From: Paractinoplanes polyasparticus
Lineage (GTDB): Bacteria; Actinomycetota; Actinomycetes; Mycobacteriales; Micromonosporaceae
DNA length: 64,000 nucleotides
NCBI RefSeq assembly: GCF_019710575.1
Contig: NZ_JAHWFK010000031.1
Coordinates: 186,001 to 250,000, forward strand
Direction: 5' to 3'
Part shown: in pieces, positions 49,973 to 58,932 of the stretch
Layout of the letters: the number at the start of each line of letters is the position of its first letter
Numbering within the stretch: position 1 is the stretch's first letter
Position numbers and translations under genes: made by a program
Notes under the pieces: generated by a model
What the model saw: the letters and a program-made list of their open reading frames with translations, nothing else
What the model was told of the DNA's origin: nothing
Databases searched by the model: none

Positions 49973-51126
49973 CGGAGCACCTGCGCTTCCTGCCAGGGGG
50001 CCAGCGGGATGGTGAGGGAGACCGCGTACCGATCGGGGCCGGCCGGTCCGGCCCGGACCGACCCGCCGACCGCGTTCGCGCGTTCGCGCATGCCGATCAG
50101 CCCGTAACCGCCGGTTCCGGCCGGAGCGGAGTGGGCCGAGGTGTTGACCACGTGGACGGCGAAGGTGTCCTCCTCGTACGTCAGGCAGATGGTGACGATC
50201 GGGCGGACGGCATGTCTGGTGACGTTGGTCAGCGCCTCCTGAACGATCCGGAACGCTGTGAGCTCGACCAGCGACGGTAAGCGCCGCGGCGTCCCGTCGC
50301 TGGTCACGGAGACGTCGATCCCGGCCGCCCGGCAGGCTTCGATCACCTCGGAAAGCTGGTCGAGGCCGGGCGCCGGGGTGGTGCCCGGCGAGGAGTCGTC
50401 GCCGGGGTTACGGAGCAGTCCCACGGTCGCTTTGAGCTCGCGCAGAGCGGCCGACGTGGAGCCGCTCAGCCCGGCGAGAAGTTGAGGCACCTGCTCCGGA
50501 CGCTTCCCCAGCAGATGGGCCGCGGTCCCGGCCTGCGCGTTGGCGACCGCGAGGTGATGGGCGACAACATCGTGCAGGTCACGCGCGATGCGCAAGCGTT
50601 CCTCGCTCAGCCGGCGGCGCACGTCGTCGTCCCGATTGCGTTCGGCGTCCGCGGCGCGGGCCTCGACCATCCGCAGGTACGCCCGCTGGGCGTGGGTCAT
50701 CCGTCCGGCGAACACGGCCGGGAGCAGCCACAGGGCGACGCCGACGGTCCGCAGGAGCAGGGACCCTCCCGTCGGGGTCGCGTCGCCCACCGCGCCGCCC
50801 GCGATCACCGCGCCCACCGCGATCCCGGTCCACCAGGCCGCCGCCCGCAGACTGCCGGCAACCGTCAGCCGATACAGGCAGCCGATCAGCGGGGCCAGCA
50901 GCAACGGCGTCGGCAGGTAGCCGGCCGCGCAGGCGGCAGCGGCGCAGCAGATCGCGACGACGGTCGCCACCCGCGGGAAGCGGGCGGAGGCGAACAGGGC
51001 CCCGCTCGCGACCAGGCTCAGCAGCGCGCCGGGAAGCAGCTCGGCCGGCCGGAAGATGCCCTCGGTGCTGAGGCTGGCGCCGAGGGCAGCGAAGACGAAC
51101 GCGACCAGCGCGGTCAGTACGTTCAT
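49969..51126 (-). CDS. NarX-type sensor histidine kinase (module A)
   Basis: About 385 aa from the ATG at 51126, which overlaps the MmpL stop by four bases. N-terminal membrane region with five to six helices, no large outer loop, then a HisKA_3 dimerisation helix 'RLRIARDLHDVVAHHLAVANAQAG' (His at about 185) and HATPase with 'FRIVQEALTNVTRHA' (N box) and 'TGGYGLIGMRERANAVGG' (G box). Intramembrane-sensing kinases of this type often respond to envelope stress; its operon with an MmpL transporter fits. Confidence 0.93.
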   Translation of the reverse strand: MNVLTALVAFVFAALGASLSTEGIFRPAELLPGALLSLVASGALFASARFPRVATVVAICCAAAACAAGYLPTPLLLAPLIGCLYRLTVAGSLRAAAWWTGIAVGAVIAGGAVGDATPTGGSLLLRTVGVALWLLPAVFAGRMTHAQRAYLRMVEARAADAERNRDDDVRRRLSEERLRIARDLHDVVAHHLAVANAQAGTAAHLLGKRPEQVPQLLAGLSGSTSAALRELKATVGLLRNPGDDSSPGTTPAPGLDQLSEVIEACRAAGIDVSVTSDGTPRRLPSLVELTAFRIVQEALTNVTRHAVRPIVTICLTYEEDTFAVHVVNTSAHSAPAGTGGYGLIGMRERANAVGGSVRAGPAGPDRYAVSLTIPLAPWQEAQVLR

Positions 51127-53312
51127 CGGGCCGACACTACGTGAACCGGCTCCGATCCCGGCTGCGGTTCGCTCGAGGCCCCGCCCTCGACGTCGACATG
51201 CGGCAGCACCCGGTCGAGCCACCGCGGCAGCCACCAGGCCCGCTCGCCGAGCAGCCGCAGGACGGCGGGCACCAGCGTCAGGCGTACCACGAAAGCGTCG
51301 AAGAAGACCGCGCACGCGAGCCCGAGGCCCACCATCTTGATCAGCGGCTCGTCGGCCGCCGCGAACCCGCCGAACACCGCGATCATGATTACCGCAGCCG
51401 CGACCACGACCTTGGAGCTCTGCTCGAAACCGGTGACGATCGCGTCGTGGGCCGGCCTTCCGTGTACGTGAGCTTCGCGCATCCGCGACACGAGGAAGAC
51501 CTCGTAGTCCATCGCGAGCCCGAACACGATGCCCACGAGCAGAATCGGCATCAGGCTCATGACCGGCCCGGTCTGCTCGATGCCGAGCAGGTCGGCTGCC
51601 CATCCCCACTGGAACACCGCGACGATCACCCCGAGCGCGGCGAACAGCGACAGCAGGAAGCCGAGCGCCGCTTTGACCGGGACCCAGACCGAACGGAAGA
51701 CCACCAGCAGAAGCAGTACGGCGAGGCCGATCACGATCGCGACGTACGGGACGAGCGCCGACTGCGTCTTGCGTGCCATGTCGATGTCCAGCGCGGTGGT
51801 GCCGGTGATCTCGTACCGTACCTGTCCGGCCGCCTCCACGCCGGGGCGCGCGGTTCGCAGCGCTTCCACCAGTGCCTCGGTACGTTCGTCGGTCGGACCG
51901 GTCGACGGCACGGCGGTGAGGATCGCCGTGTCGCGCTGCTGGTTGAAGGTCGCCTTGGACACCGACACCACGCCGCTGGTCGTTCTGACGCTGTCCGCCA
52001 CAGTTGCCACCGCCGACACCGGGTCAGTGGCGCCACGGGCGTCGACCACCACCGTCAGCGGACCGTTGAACCCGGGACCGAACGCCTCGGCCCTCAGGTC
52101 GTACGCGCGTCGCTGGGTCTCTGTCGTCGGCAGCGACGCATCCCCGGGCGTGCCGAGTTGCAGGGACAGGGCCGGGACGGCGATCGCGGCCAGCACCGCG
52201 ACACCGGCCAGCGTGATCACGAGCGGACGGCGCAACACCAGCCGCATCCAGGCCCGCGCCGCCGGGTGGCGCTCCGAGCTGCGGACACCGCTGCGGCGTT
52301 GCGATCGGGGGAGGACCCGGTTCGGGGCGAAGCCCAGCAACGCCGGCACCAGGGTCAGCGCCACCAGGACGGCCACCACCACCGCACCCGCGGCGGCCAG
52401 TCCCATCTTCGCCAGCGACGGGATCCCCACCACCGACAGACCGGCGAGCGCGATCACCACGGTGGTCCCGGCGAAGGCCACCGCCGAGCCGGCCGTCCCC
52501 ACCGCGCGCCCCGTGGCCCGCTCGGCGTCGTCGCGGCCGTGGCGCTCCTCGCGGTAGCGGGAGACGACGAACATCGCATAATCGATGCCGACCGCCAGCC
52601 CCAGCATCAGCGCGAGCATGCCGCTGGTGATCGCCATCTTCAGCGGCCCGGCGACCGCCCAGACGCCGAGGAACGAGATGGCCACCCCGATGACCGCCGT
52701 GAGGAGCGGCAGACCCGCCGCCACCATCGAACCGAAGGTCATCAGCAGGACGACCGCGGCGATCGCCACTCCGGCGAGCTCCATGGCACTCATCCGGGTG
52801 CCGGTCTTGAGCGCCGATCCCGACATCTCCGCCGTCAATCCGGCATCGCGCGCCCGCTCCACCGCATCGGCCAGCGCCATGCGCGACTCCTCGGTCACCT
52901 CGGACGACGGAACCCCGTACGACACCGACGCGAACCCGGTCGATCCGTCGGCGCTGACGCCTCCGCCGGTCGAGGGCGGCACGACCCGCGACACCTGAGG
53001 GCCGCCGGAGACGAGCGCCAGCGCCGCGTCGACGGCCTTCGCGTTCCCCGCGGACGTCAGTCGCTGACCCGGCGGAGCGACGAACACGATGGTCGCCGAC
53101 GCCCCGTCCGCGGCGGCGCCCGGAAAGCGCTCCGCGATGAGGTCGAACGCCTGCTGCGACTCGATCCCCGGCATCGTCGCCCGGGTGCTGACCGGGCCCT
53201 CCGACTCGACGGCGAGCAGCACGACCCCGCCCAGCGCGAACAGCCACACCAGGACGACCAGCCATCGACGGCGATAGGAAAAGCGACCAAGACGATCCAG
53301 CATGCCTGCCAT
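51123..53312 (-). CDS. MmpL/RND-family transporter (module A)
   Basis: About 729 aa. I prefer the ATG at 53312, eight bases after a GGAG, over a GTG at 53321. Twelve transmembrane helices in two halves, each with an outer domain; the MMPL motifs 'GLAVGIDYAMFVVSRYREE' and 'GIVFGLAMDYEVFLVSRMREAH' carry the Asp-Tyr pairs of the proton relay. Members export lipids, pigments or hydrophobic drugs. First gene of an operon with a kinase and a regulator. Paralogue of the MmpL at 54.2-56.4 kb. Confidence 0.93.
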   Translation of the reverse strand: MAGMLDRLGRFSYRRRWLVVLVWLFALGGVVLLAVESEGPVSTRATMPGIESQQAFDLIAERFPGAAADGASATIVFVAPPGQRLTSAGNAKAVDAALALVSGGPQVSRVVPPSTGGGVSADGSTGFASVSYGVPSSEVTEESRMALADAVERARDAGLTAEMSGSALKTGTRMSAMELAGVAIAAVVLLMTFGSMVAAGLPLLTAVIGVAISFLGVWAVAGPLKMAITSGMLALMLGLAVGIDYAMFVVSRYREERHGRDDAERATGRAVGTAGSAVAFAGTTVVIALAGLSVVGIPSLAKMGLAAAGAVVVAVLVALTLVPALLGFAPNRVLPRSQRRSGVRSSERHPAARAWMRLVLRRPLVITLAGVAVLAAIAVPALSLQLGTPGDASLPTTETQRRAYDLRAEAFGPGFNGPLTVVVDARGATDPVSAVATVADSVRTTSGVVSVSKATFNQQRDTAILTAVPSTGPTDERTEALVEALRTARPGVEAAGQVRYEITGTTALDIDMARKTQSALVPYVAIVIGLAVLLLLVVFRSVWVPVKAALGFLLSLFAALGVIVAVFQWGWAADLLGIEQTGPVMSLMPILLVGIVFGLAMDYEVFLVSRMREAHVHGRPAHDAIVTGFEQSSKVVVAAAVIMIAVFGGFAAADEPLIKMVGLGLACAVFFDAFVVRLTLVPAVLRLLGERAWWLPRWLDRVLPHVDVEGGASSEPQPGSEPVHVVSAR

Positions 53313-53491
53313 GGCGGACACTCCACTTCTCTGCGAAAGGTGCCCACAGCCTCTCGGCCGGGCCCCGGTCGCGTCGTCGTGCAGGTGCAGGCTTCAGGTA
53401 CGGGAATCGCAGTACGCGCTGAGCGTCAGGCCGGCGGGTGTGATCCTGCCGTCGGCGGGAAGTGAGCGGACGGAAGGGAGTTGAACCTGTA

Positions 53492-54091
53492 GTGACGCTC
53501 AAGTTCGCGGTATTCGGTGACTCGATCGCCTACGGCCAGGGTGCCTCCGCCACCGCCGACACGGTGGCGCAGCGTCTCTCGGCCGACCTGACCGCCCATG
53601 ATCTGCCCAACGAGGTGCGCGTCTTCGCCGTACCCGGAGCCCAGAGCCGTGACCTGCCGGCCCAGGTGGACCGGGGGCTCGCCTGGCGGCCGCGGCTCGC
53701 GCTGATCATCATCGGCGCGAACGACCTGACCCGCTTCGTGCCGCCGGAGCAGGCCGCCGCTCAGCTCGCTGCCGCTGTTCGGCGCCTGCGGGCGGCCGGC
53801 GCCGAGGTGGTGGTCGCGCCGGCGCCCGACCTCAGCGTGGTGCCCTGGGTGCCGCCGCAGATGCGGGCGGTCGTGCGGGCCGGCAGCCGGGTGCTGCACG
53901 ACGCGCAGAGCCGAGCCGTTCTCGCCGAGGGCGCGCGGGTGGCGGACTTCGGGATGAGCTCCTCGGCGGGCTTCGTCGTGGATCCCGGCCTGTTCAGCGC
54001 CGACCGGTTCCACCCGTCCAGCGCCGGCTACGCCGTCATCGCCGGCGCGCTGGCCGGCACGGTCCGCGAGGCGGCTACGGCCGCGCGGTGA
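53492..54091 (+). CDS. SGNH/GDSL hydrolase
   Basis: About 199 aa from the GTG at 53492, 11 bases after GGAAGGGAG. Block I 'AVFGDSIAYGQGA' (nucleophile Ser), block III 'IIIGANDLTRF' and block V 'SADRFHPSSAGYAVIA' with the catalytic Asp and His. It has no signal peptide, so it is cytoplasmic. It sits between two MmpL/two-component modules, divergent from one MmpL gene and convergent with the other. It could deacylate a lipid that the transporters handle; that is inference. Confidence 0.9.
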   Translation: MTLKFAVFGDSIAYGQGASATADTVAQRLSADLTAHDLPNEVRVFAVPGAQSRDLPAQVDRGLAWRPRLALIIIGANDLTRFVPPEQAAAQLAAAVRRLRAAGAEVVVAPAPDLSVVPWVPPQMRAVVRAGSRVLHDAQSRAVLAEGARVADFGMSSSAGFVVDPGLFSADRFHPSSAGYAVIAGALAGTVREAATAAR

Positions 54092-54096
54092 CGCGG

Positions 54097-54134
54097 GAGG
54101 CACCGTCCGCGGTGTGGCTCGCGGACGGTGCCTC
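54097..54134. terminator. Strong bidirectional terminator hairpin
   Basis: GAGGCACCGTCCGCG (54097-54111) and CGCGGACGGTGCCTC (54120-54134) form a perfect 15-bp stem with an eight-base loop. It lies between the convergent SGNH hydrolase and the second MmpL gene, 5 and 20 bp from their stops. This is the strongest hairpin I noticed in the window. Confidence 0.8.
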
Positions 54135-54154
54135 GGCTCAGGTCGCGCCGGGGG

Positions 54155-56350
54155 TCAGCGGCCCGCGCCGACCGGTTGCGGCAGAGCCGGCGGCTCGGGT
54201 ACGGCGTCCTGCAGTCGTTCGCCCTCCACGTCGACGTTCGGCAGCAGCCGGTCCAGCCACCGGGGGAGCGCCCACGCCCGCCGGCCGAGCAGGGCCATCG
54301 CCGCCGGGACGATCGTCATGCGGACCAGGAACGCGTCGAGCAGGATGGCCGCGGCCAGGGCGAACCCGATCGACTTGATCAGTGGGTCCGGGGCCAGGAC
54401 GAAGCCGGCGAAGACGCTGATCATGATGATCGCCGCCGCCGTGACCACGCGGGCGCCGTGCGCGTAGCCCGCGGTCACCGCCTGGATCGGGGACGCGCCG
54501 TGCACGTGCTCCTCGCGCATCCGGCTGACCAGGAAGACCTCGTAGTCCATGGCCAGACCGAACACGATCCCGATGAGGATCACCGGCAGCAGGCTGACGA
54601 TCGGGCCGGTCTGTTCCACCCCGAACACGTCGGCCAGCCAGCCCCACTGGAAGACCGCGACCACCGCGCCGAACGTGGCCACCACCGACAGCAGGAACCC
54701 GGCGATCGCCTTCAGCGGCACCAGCACCGACCGGAACAACAGGGTGAGGAGCAGGAAGGCCAGAACGACGATCACCGCCAGGTACGGCACCAGCGCGTCA
54801 CCCATCTTGGCGGCGATGTCGATGGTGACGGCCGTGGTGCCGGTGACGGACAGGTCGGCGCCGGTGTCCGCCCGCAGGTCCGCGTCGGCGTCGCGGATCG
54901 CGTGCACGAGGTCGGTCGTCTCGGTGCTGTCCGGCGCGCTGGCCGGGATCACCGACACCATCGCGGTGTCGCCGGCCTGGTTGAACGTCGGCGGGCTGAC
55001 CGACACCACGCCGGGCAGGGCCTTGATGGTGTCGGCGGCCGCGGTCGCCGCCGCCTTCGGGTCCGGGCTGCCGGCAGCGTCCACCACGACCAGCAGCGGA
55101 CCGTTGTAGCCGGCGCCGAATCCGGTCGTCATCAGGTCGTACGCCTTGCGCTGGGTGGTGTCCGGCGACGCCATGTTGTCGCCGGGCAGGCCCAGCCGCA
55201 GATCGAGCGCCGGCACGGCGATGATCCCGAGCACGGCGACCGCGGTCGCCACGGTCAGGATCGGCCGCCGGGTGATCGCGCGAGCCCACCGCAGGCTCAG
55301 CGTGGGGCGGGCCCCGTCCGCCTCGAGGTCCCGGGCGTGGCCGGTGCGCCCGGTGATCCGCCGGCCCGCGAAGCCGACCAGCGCCGGCAGCAGGGTGAGG
55401 GCGATGAGCACGGCCACCGCGACCGCGCCCGCGGCGGCCAGACCCATCTCCGTGAGCACCGGGATGTTGACCACCGCCAGCGCGGTCAGGGCGACGAGCA
55501 CGGTGAGCCCGGCGAACGTGACCGCGGACCCGGCCGTGCCGACCGCGCGCCCGGCCGCCTCCGCGCCGGTCCGGCCCACGGCCAACTCGTGCCGGTACCG
55601 CGAGACGATGAAGAGCGCGTAGTCGATGCTGACCGCGATGCCCAGCATCAGCGCCAGCGTCGACGTGCTGCTGCTCAGGTCGAGGAAGCCGGAGGCCAGC
55701 TGGATGCCGGCCATCGTGGCCGCCACCCCCAGGAAGGCGGTGAGCAGTGGCAGCCCGGCCGCGATGAGCGAGCCGAAGGTGATGGTCAGCACGACCGCGG
55801 CCACGCCGAAGCCGATCACCTCGCTGAGCCCCTGCTCGGGCTCGCTCTGCAGGGCGTCGCCCCCGGCCTCCACGGCCAGCCCGGCGTCGCGCCCGGGTTC
55901 CGCGGCCGCCAGAAGCGCCTCACGGTCGGCGTCCGTCACCTCGGCCGCCGGCACCTTGAACGTGACCCGGGCGTACGCGATCGTGCTGCCCTCGTTGACG
56001 GTGCCGTCCAGCGGATCGCTCACCTGGGCCACCTGCGGCCCGGTCTTCAAGGCGGCGACGGTACGGTCGACCGCGCCCCGGTTCTGCGGGTCGGTGAGCT
56101 TCTCGCCGGGCGGTGCGGCGAACACCACCCGTGCCTCGGCGCCACCCGCGGGTGACTCGCCGAAGCGCTCGCTCAGCAGGTCCTGAGCCTGTTGGGCCTC
56201 GGTGCCGGGAATGGCGAAATCGTCCGAGGTCGGGCCGGACAGCGTGGCCGCGCCCACGCCGAGCAGCCCCAGTACGGCCAGCCAGATCGCGAGGACCAGC
56301 TTGCGGCGGTAGAAGCTGAACCGGCCGAGCCGGTACAGATAGGTAGCCAT
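54155..56350 (-). CDS. MmpL/RND-family transporter (module B)
   Basis: 731 aa from the ATG at 56350, with GGGAGA upstream. Same layout as the first MmpL protein: 'RLGRFSFYRRKLVLAIWLAVLGLL' at the start, 'GIAVSIDYALFIVSRYRHE' and 'GIVFGLAMDYEVFLVSRMREEH' as the charged relay motifs, and large outer loops after helices 1 and 7. The gene is divergent from a histidine kinase/regulator pair, across about 175 bp. It is likely under their control. Confidence 0.93.
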   Translation of the reverse strand: MATYLYRLGRFSFYRRKLVLAIWLAVLGLLGVGAATLSGPTSDDFAIPGTEAQQAQDLLSERFGESPAGGAEARVVFAAPPGEKLTDPQNRGAVDRTVAALKTGPQVAQVSDPLDGTVNEGSTIAYARVTFKVPAAEVTDADREALLAAAEPGRDAGLAVEAGGDALQSEPEQGLSEVIGFGVAAVVLTITFGSLIAAGLPLLTAFLGVAATMAGIQLASGFLDLSSSTSTLALMLGIAVSIDYALFIVSRYRHELAVGRTGAEAAGRAVGTAGSAVTFAGLTVLVALTALAVVNIPVLTEMGLAAAGAVAVAVLIALTLLPALVGFAGRRITGRTGHARDLEADGARPTLSLRWARAITRRPILTVATAVAVLGIIAVPALDLRLGLPGDNMASPDTTQRKAYDLMTTGFGAGYNGPLLVVVDAAGSPDPKAAATAAADTIKALPGVVSVSPPTFNQAGDTAMVSVIPASAPDSTETTDLVHAIRDADADLRADTGADLSVTGTTAVTIDIAAKMGDALVPYLAVIVVLAFLLLTLLFRSVLVPLKAIAGFLLSVVATFGAVVAVFQWGWLADVFGVEQTGPIVSLLPVILIGIVFGLAMDYEVFLVSRMREEHVHGASPIQAVTAGYAHGARVVTAAAIIMISVFAGFVLAPDPLIKSIGFALAAAILLDAFLVRMTIVPAAMALLGRRAWALPRWLDRLLPNVDVEGERLQDAVPEPPALPQPVGAGR

Positions 56351-56524
56351 CGGAGTTCTCCCGGGCAGCCGGAGTCAGTGACCGCTCCACAGTCGCGAAA
56401 CCCACGCCGGAAGTCGTCGTCCAGCCACAGACGGCCGTCTACGACAATTGCGGTATCCGGCGCCGTGCCCGGTACCACGCCGGGAGGACGCCACCGGATC
56501 GCGCCGGGCGTAGGGTCGGCCGTG

Positions 56525-58255
56525 ATGAACACGACCGAGGGACACCTGCTGGGACGCTGGCGCGTGATCGCCGAGCGGCCGCTGCTGGTCGATTTCGTGC
56601 TCGCCCTGGTGCTGGCGGCCGCGGTGTTCAAGGCGGCGCTGCCGGAGTCCACGCACCGGCCGAACGGCTGGGACGTGCTGATCGCGGTGGTGGCGTTCGT
56701 GGCGGTCATGGGCCGCCGCCGCCGGCCGATGACCGCGCTGGCGATCGCCACCACGGCCACTGCCGCCGCCGTGGTCCAGGAGGTCAACAATCCGGGCCTG
56801 ATCGTGGCGCTGGGCGTCATCACGTACTCGATCGCCGCCCACACCGATCGGCGCCGGGGCTGGTTGTGCGCGCTGGCCGCGTCATCGGTGGTCTATGTGA
56901 CCGTGGTGCTGCTCAACCGGGACGTGTGGCTGCGCCCCGACGTGCTCGGACTGTTCGCCTGGGTCTTCCTGGCGGCCGCGGTGGGCGACGCGGCCCGGTC
57001 GCACCGGGCGTATGTCCGCGAGGTGGAGGAGCGGGCCCACCGTGCCGAGCACAGCCGCGAGGAGGAGGCCCGCCGCCGGGTCACCGAGGAGCGGCTGCGC
57101 ATCGCCCGCGAGTTGCACGACGTGGTGGCGCACCACATCGCGGTGATCAACGTGCAGGCCGGCGCGGCCACCCACATCCTCGACCGCCGGCCCGACCAGG
57201 TGGCGCCCGCCCTGAACCACATCCGGGAGGCGTCGAACAGCGTGCTCTCCGAGATCCAGTCGGTGGTGGGCGTGCTGCGCAGCGCGGACGAGCCGGACGA
57301 CACCGAGCCGGCGCCCAGTCTCACCCGGCTGCCCGACCTGCTGGCCGGTCTCGCGGCGGCCGGTTTTCCGGTGAAGTTCCGTCAGCTCGGCGAGCCGGGG
57401 GAGCTGCCGGTGGTGGCCGACCTGGCGGCGTACCGGATCGCGCAGGAGGCGCTGACCAACGCGTACAAGCATGGCGCCGGCACCGCCCGGCTCACGGTGC
57501 GGCACACCCCGGAGGCGGTCGAGATCGAGGTGGTCAACCCGCTGCCCGTGGGCGCGGCCGAGTTGGGTTCCGGATACGGGCTGCTGGGCATGCGGGAGCG
57601 CGCCGCATCCGCGGGCGGCACTCTCACCGTGGGGCCGACGGGCAGCGATTTCCGCGTACGGGCGGTGCTGCCGGCCGGCGCGCCGGCGCCCCGATTCGGC
57701 TCTCCACCACGCGAGCCGGCCCGCAGCGCCGGCCTGCTGCACGACATCGTGACCGGCCACATGGTGTCGGTCGTCGAGCAGACGCGCGCGGCCACGCGCC
57801 TGCTCGAGAGCCCCGGGGCGGTGGCGCCGTCGCTCGCCCACATCCAGCGGGCGTCGGACTCCCTGCTCACCGAGATGCATTGCGTGGCCCGCCTGCTCGG
57901 CATCTCCGACGAGCCTGCGCCCGGGCTCCGCGGGCTGTCCGAGTTGCCGGCGCAGCTGGCGGCGACCGGGATGACGGTGGAGCTTCAGGTCCGCGGCGAA
58001 CCGCGGCCGCTGCCCACGGCGACCGACCGGGCCGCGTACGAGACCATCGCCGAGGCCGTGGCCGGGGCGCACCGGCTCACCGTGCGAGCGGTCCGGCTCA
58101 CCGTGCGGTACCGGCCGGACGCGGTCGAGATCGAGGTGGTCAGCAACGAGGGGGACGGCTACCGGATGCAGGCGGTGCTGCCGGTGGCCTCTCCGGCGCC
58201 GCAGACGGCCCCGGGATGCGGAGTCGTGCCCCGCAGCCGGGTGCGGTCGGCGTGA
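56525..58255 (+). CDS. NarX-type sensor histidine kinase with a second, degenerate kinase core (module B)
   Basis: About 576 aa, ATG at 56525 (typical relatives are about 400). Four to five transmembrane helices, then a complete core: 'RIARELHDVVAHHIAVINV' (His about 198), N box 'AQEALTNAYKHG' (Asn about 312) and G box 'GSGYGLLGMRERA' (348-360). After 'VRAVLPAG' a second copy begins at about 404: 'LLHDIVTGHMVSVVEQTRAAT', 'SLAHIQRASDSLLTEMHCV', 'LAATGMTVELQVRGEPRPLP' and 'VRYRPDAVEIEVVSNEG'. This copy keeps the LHD histidine but has 'EAVAGAHRL' in place of the N box and lacks the G box. Its stop overlaps the regulator's GTG. Confidence 0.9.
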   Translation: MNTTEGHLLGRWRVIAERPLLVDFVLALVLAAAVFKAALPESTHRPNGWDVLIAVVAFVAVMGRRRRPMTALAIATTATAAAVVQEVNNPGLIVALGVITYSIAAHTDRRRGWLCALAASSVVYVTVVLLNRDVWLRPDVLGLFAWVFLAAAVGDAARSHRAYVREVEERAHRAEHSREEEARRRVTEERLRIARELHDVVAHHIAVINVQAGAATHILDRRPDQVAPALNHIREASNSVLSEIQSVVGVLRSADEPDDTEPAPSLTRLPDLLAGLAAAGFPVKFRQLGEPGELPVVADLAAYRIAQEALTNAYKHGAGTARLTVRHTPEAVEIEVVNPLPVGAAELGSGYGLLGMRERAASAGGTLTVGPTGSDFRVRAVLPAGAPAPRFGSPPREPARSAGLLHDIVTGHMVSVVEQTRAATRLLESPGAVAPSLAHIQRASDSLLTEMHCVARLLGISDEPAPGLRGLSELPAQLAATGMTVELQVRGEPRPLPTATDRAAYETIAEAVAGAHRLTVRAVRLTVRYRPDAVEIEVVSNEGDGYRMQAVLPVASPAPQTAPGCGVVPRSRVRSA

Positions 58256-58932
58256 CCATCCGCGTCCTGCTGGCCGACGACCAGGCGCTGATCCGGGCCG
58301 GCTTCCGCATGATCATCGATGCCGAGCCGGGGTTCGAGGTGGTCGCCGAGGCCGCCGACGGCCGCGAGGCGCTGGGTCTGGCCCGCACGACCCGGGCCGA
58401 CGTCATCCTGATGGACATCCGGATGCCGCGCATGGACGGCCTGGAGGCGACCCGGCTGATCGGGGCCGACGACAACCTGGCCGGCGTCCGGGTGCTCGTG
58501 CTGACCACGTTCGAGAACGACGACAACGTGGTGCTGGCGCTCCAGGCCGGAGCGAGCGGCTTCCTCGGCAAGAGCGTGGAACCGGAGGACCTGCTGAACG
58601 CCATCCGGGTGGTGGCCGACGGCGAGGCGCTGCTGTCGCCGCGGGCCACCCGGGCGCTGGTGGCCCGCTTTCTCGACCACCTCCGGCCGGACGGCCCGCG
58701 GGCGCCCGCGCTGGACGACCTGACCGATCGCGAGCGCGAGGTCCTGGTCCTGGTGGCGCACGGCCTGTCGAACAACGAGATCGCGGTTCGGTTGCACATG
58801 TCGCCGTTGACCGCGAAGACCCACGTGAACCGGGCGATGACCAAACTCGGCGTCCGCGACCGCGCCCAGCTGGTGGTGCTCGCCTATCAGTGCGGTGTGG
58901 TCCGCCCGGGCGACGCGCTGCCCGGCGACTGA
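58252..58932 (+). CDS. NarL/LuxR-family response regulator (module B)
   Basis: About 226 aa from GTG 58252, overlapping the kinase stop (GTGA). Receiver 'VLLADDQALIRAGFRMIID', Asp at about 55 in 'VILMDIRMPRMDG', Lys in 'GFLGKSVEPEDL'; LuxR HTH 'LTDREREVLVLVAHGLSNNEIAVRLHMSPLTAKTHVNRAMTKLG' (family pattern). Closely similar to the module A regulator. Its last 46 bases overlap the convergent LysR-type gene, so the two transcripts are antisense at their 3' ends. Confidence 0.94.
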   Translation: MTIRVLLADDQALIRAGFRMIIDAEPGFEVVAEAADGREALGLARTTRADVILMDIRMPRMDGLEATRLIGADDNLAGVRVLVLTTFENDDNVVLALQAGASGFLGKSVEPEDLLNAIRVVADGEALLSPRATRALVARFLDHLRPDGPRAPALDDLTDREREVLVLVAHGLSNNEIAVRLHMSPLTAKTHVNRAMTKLGVRDRAQLVVLAYQCGVVRPGDALPGD

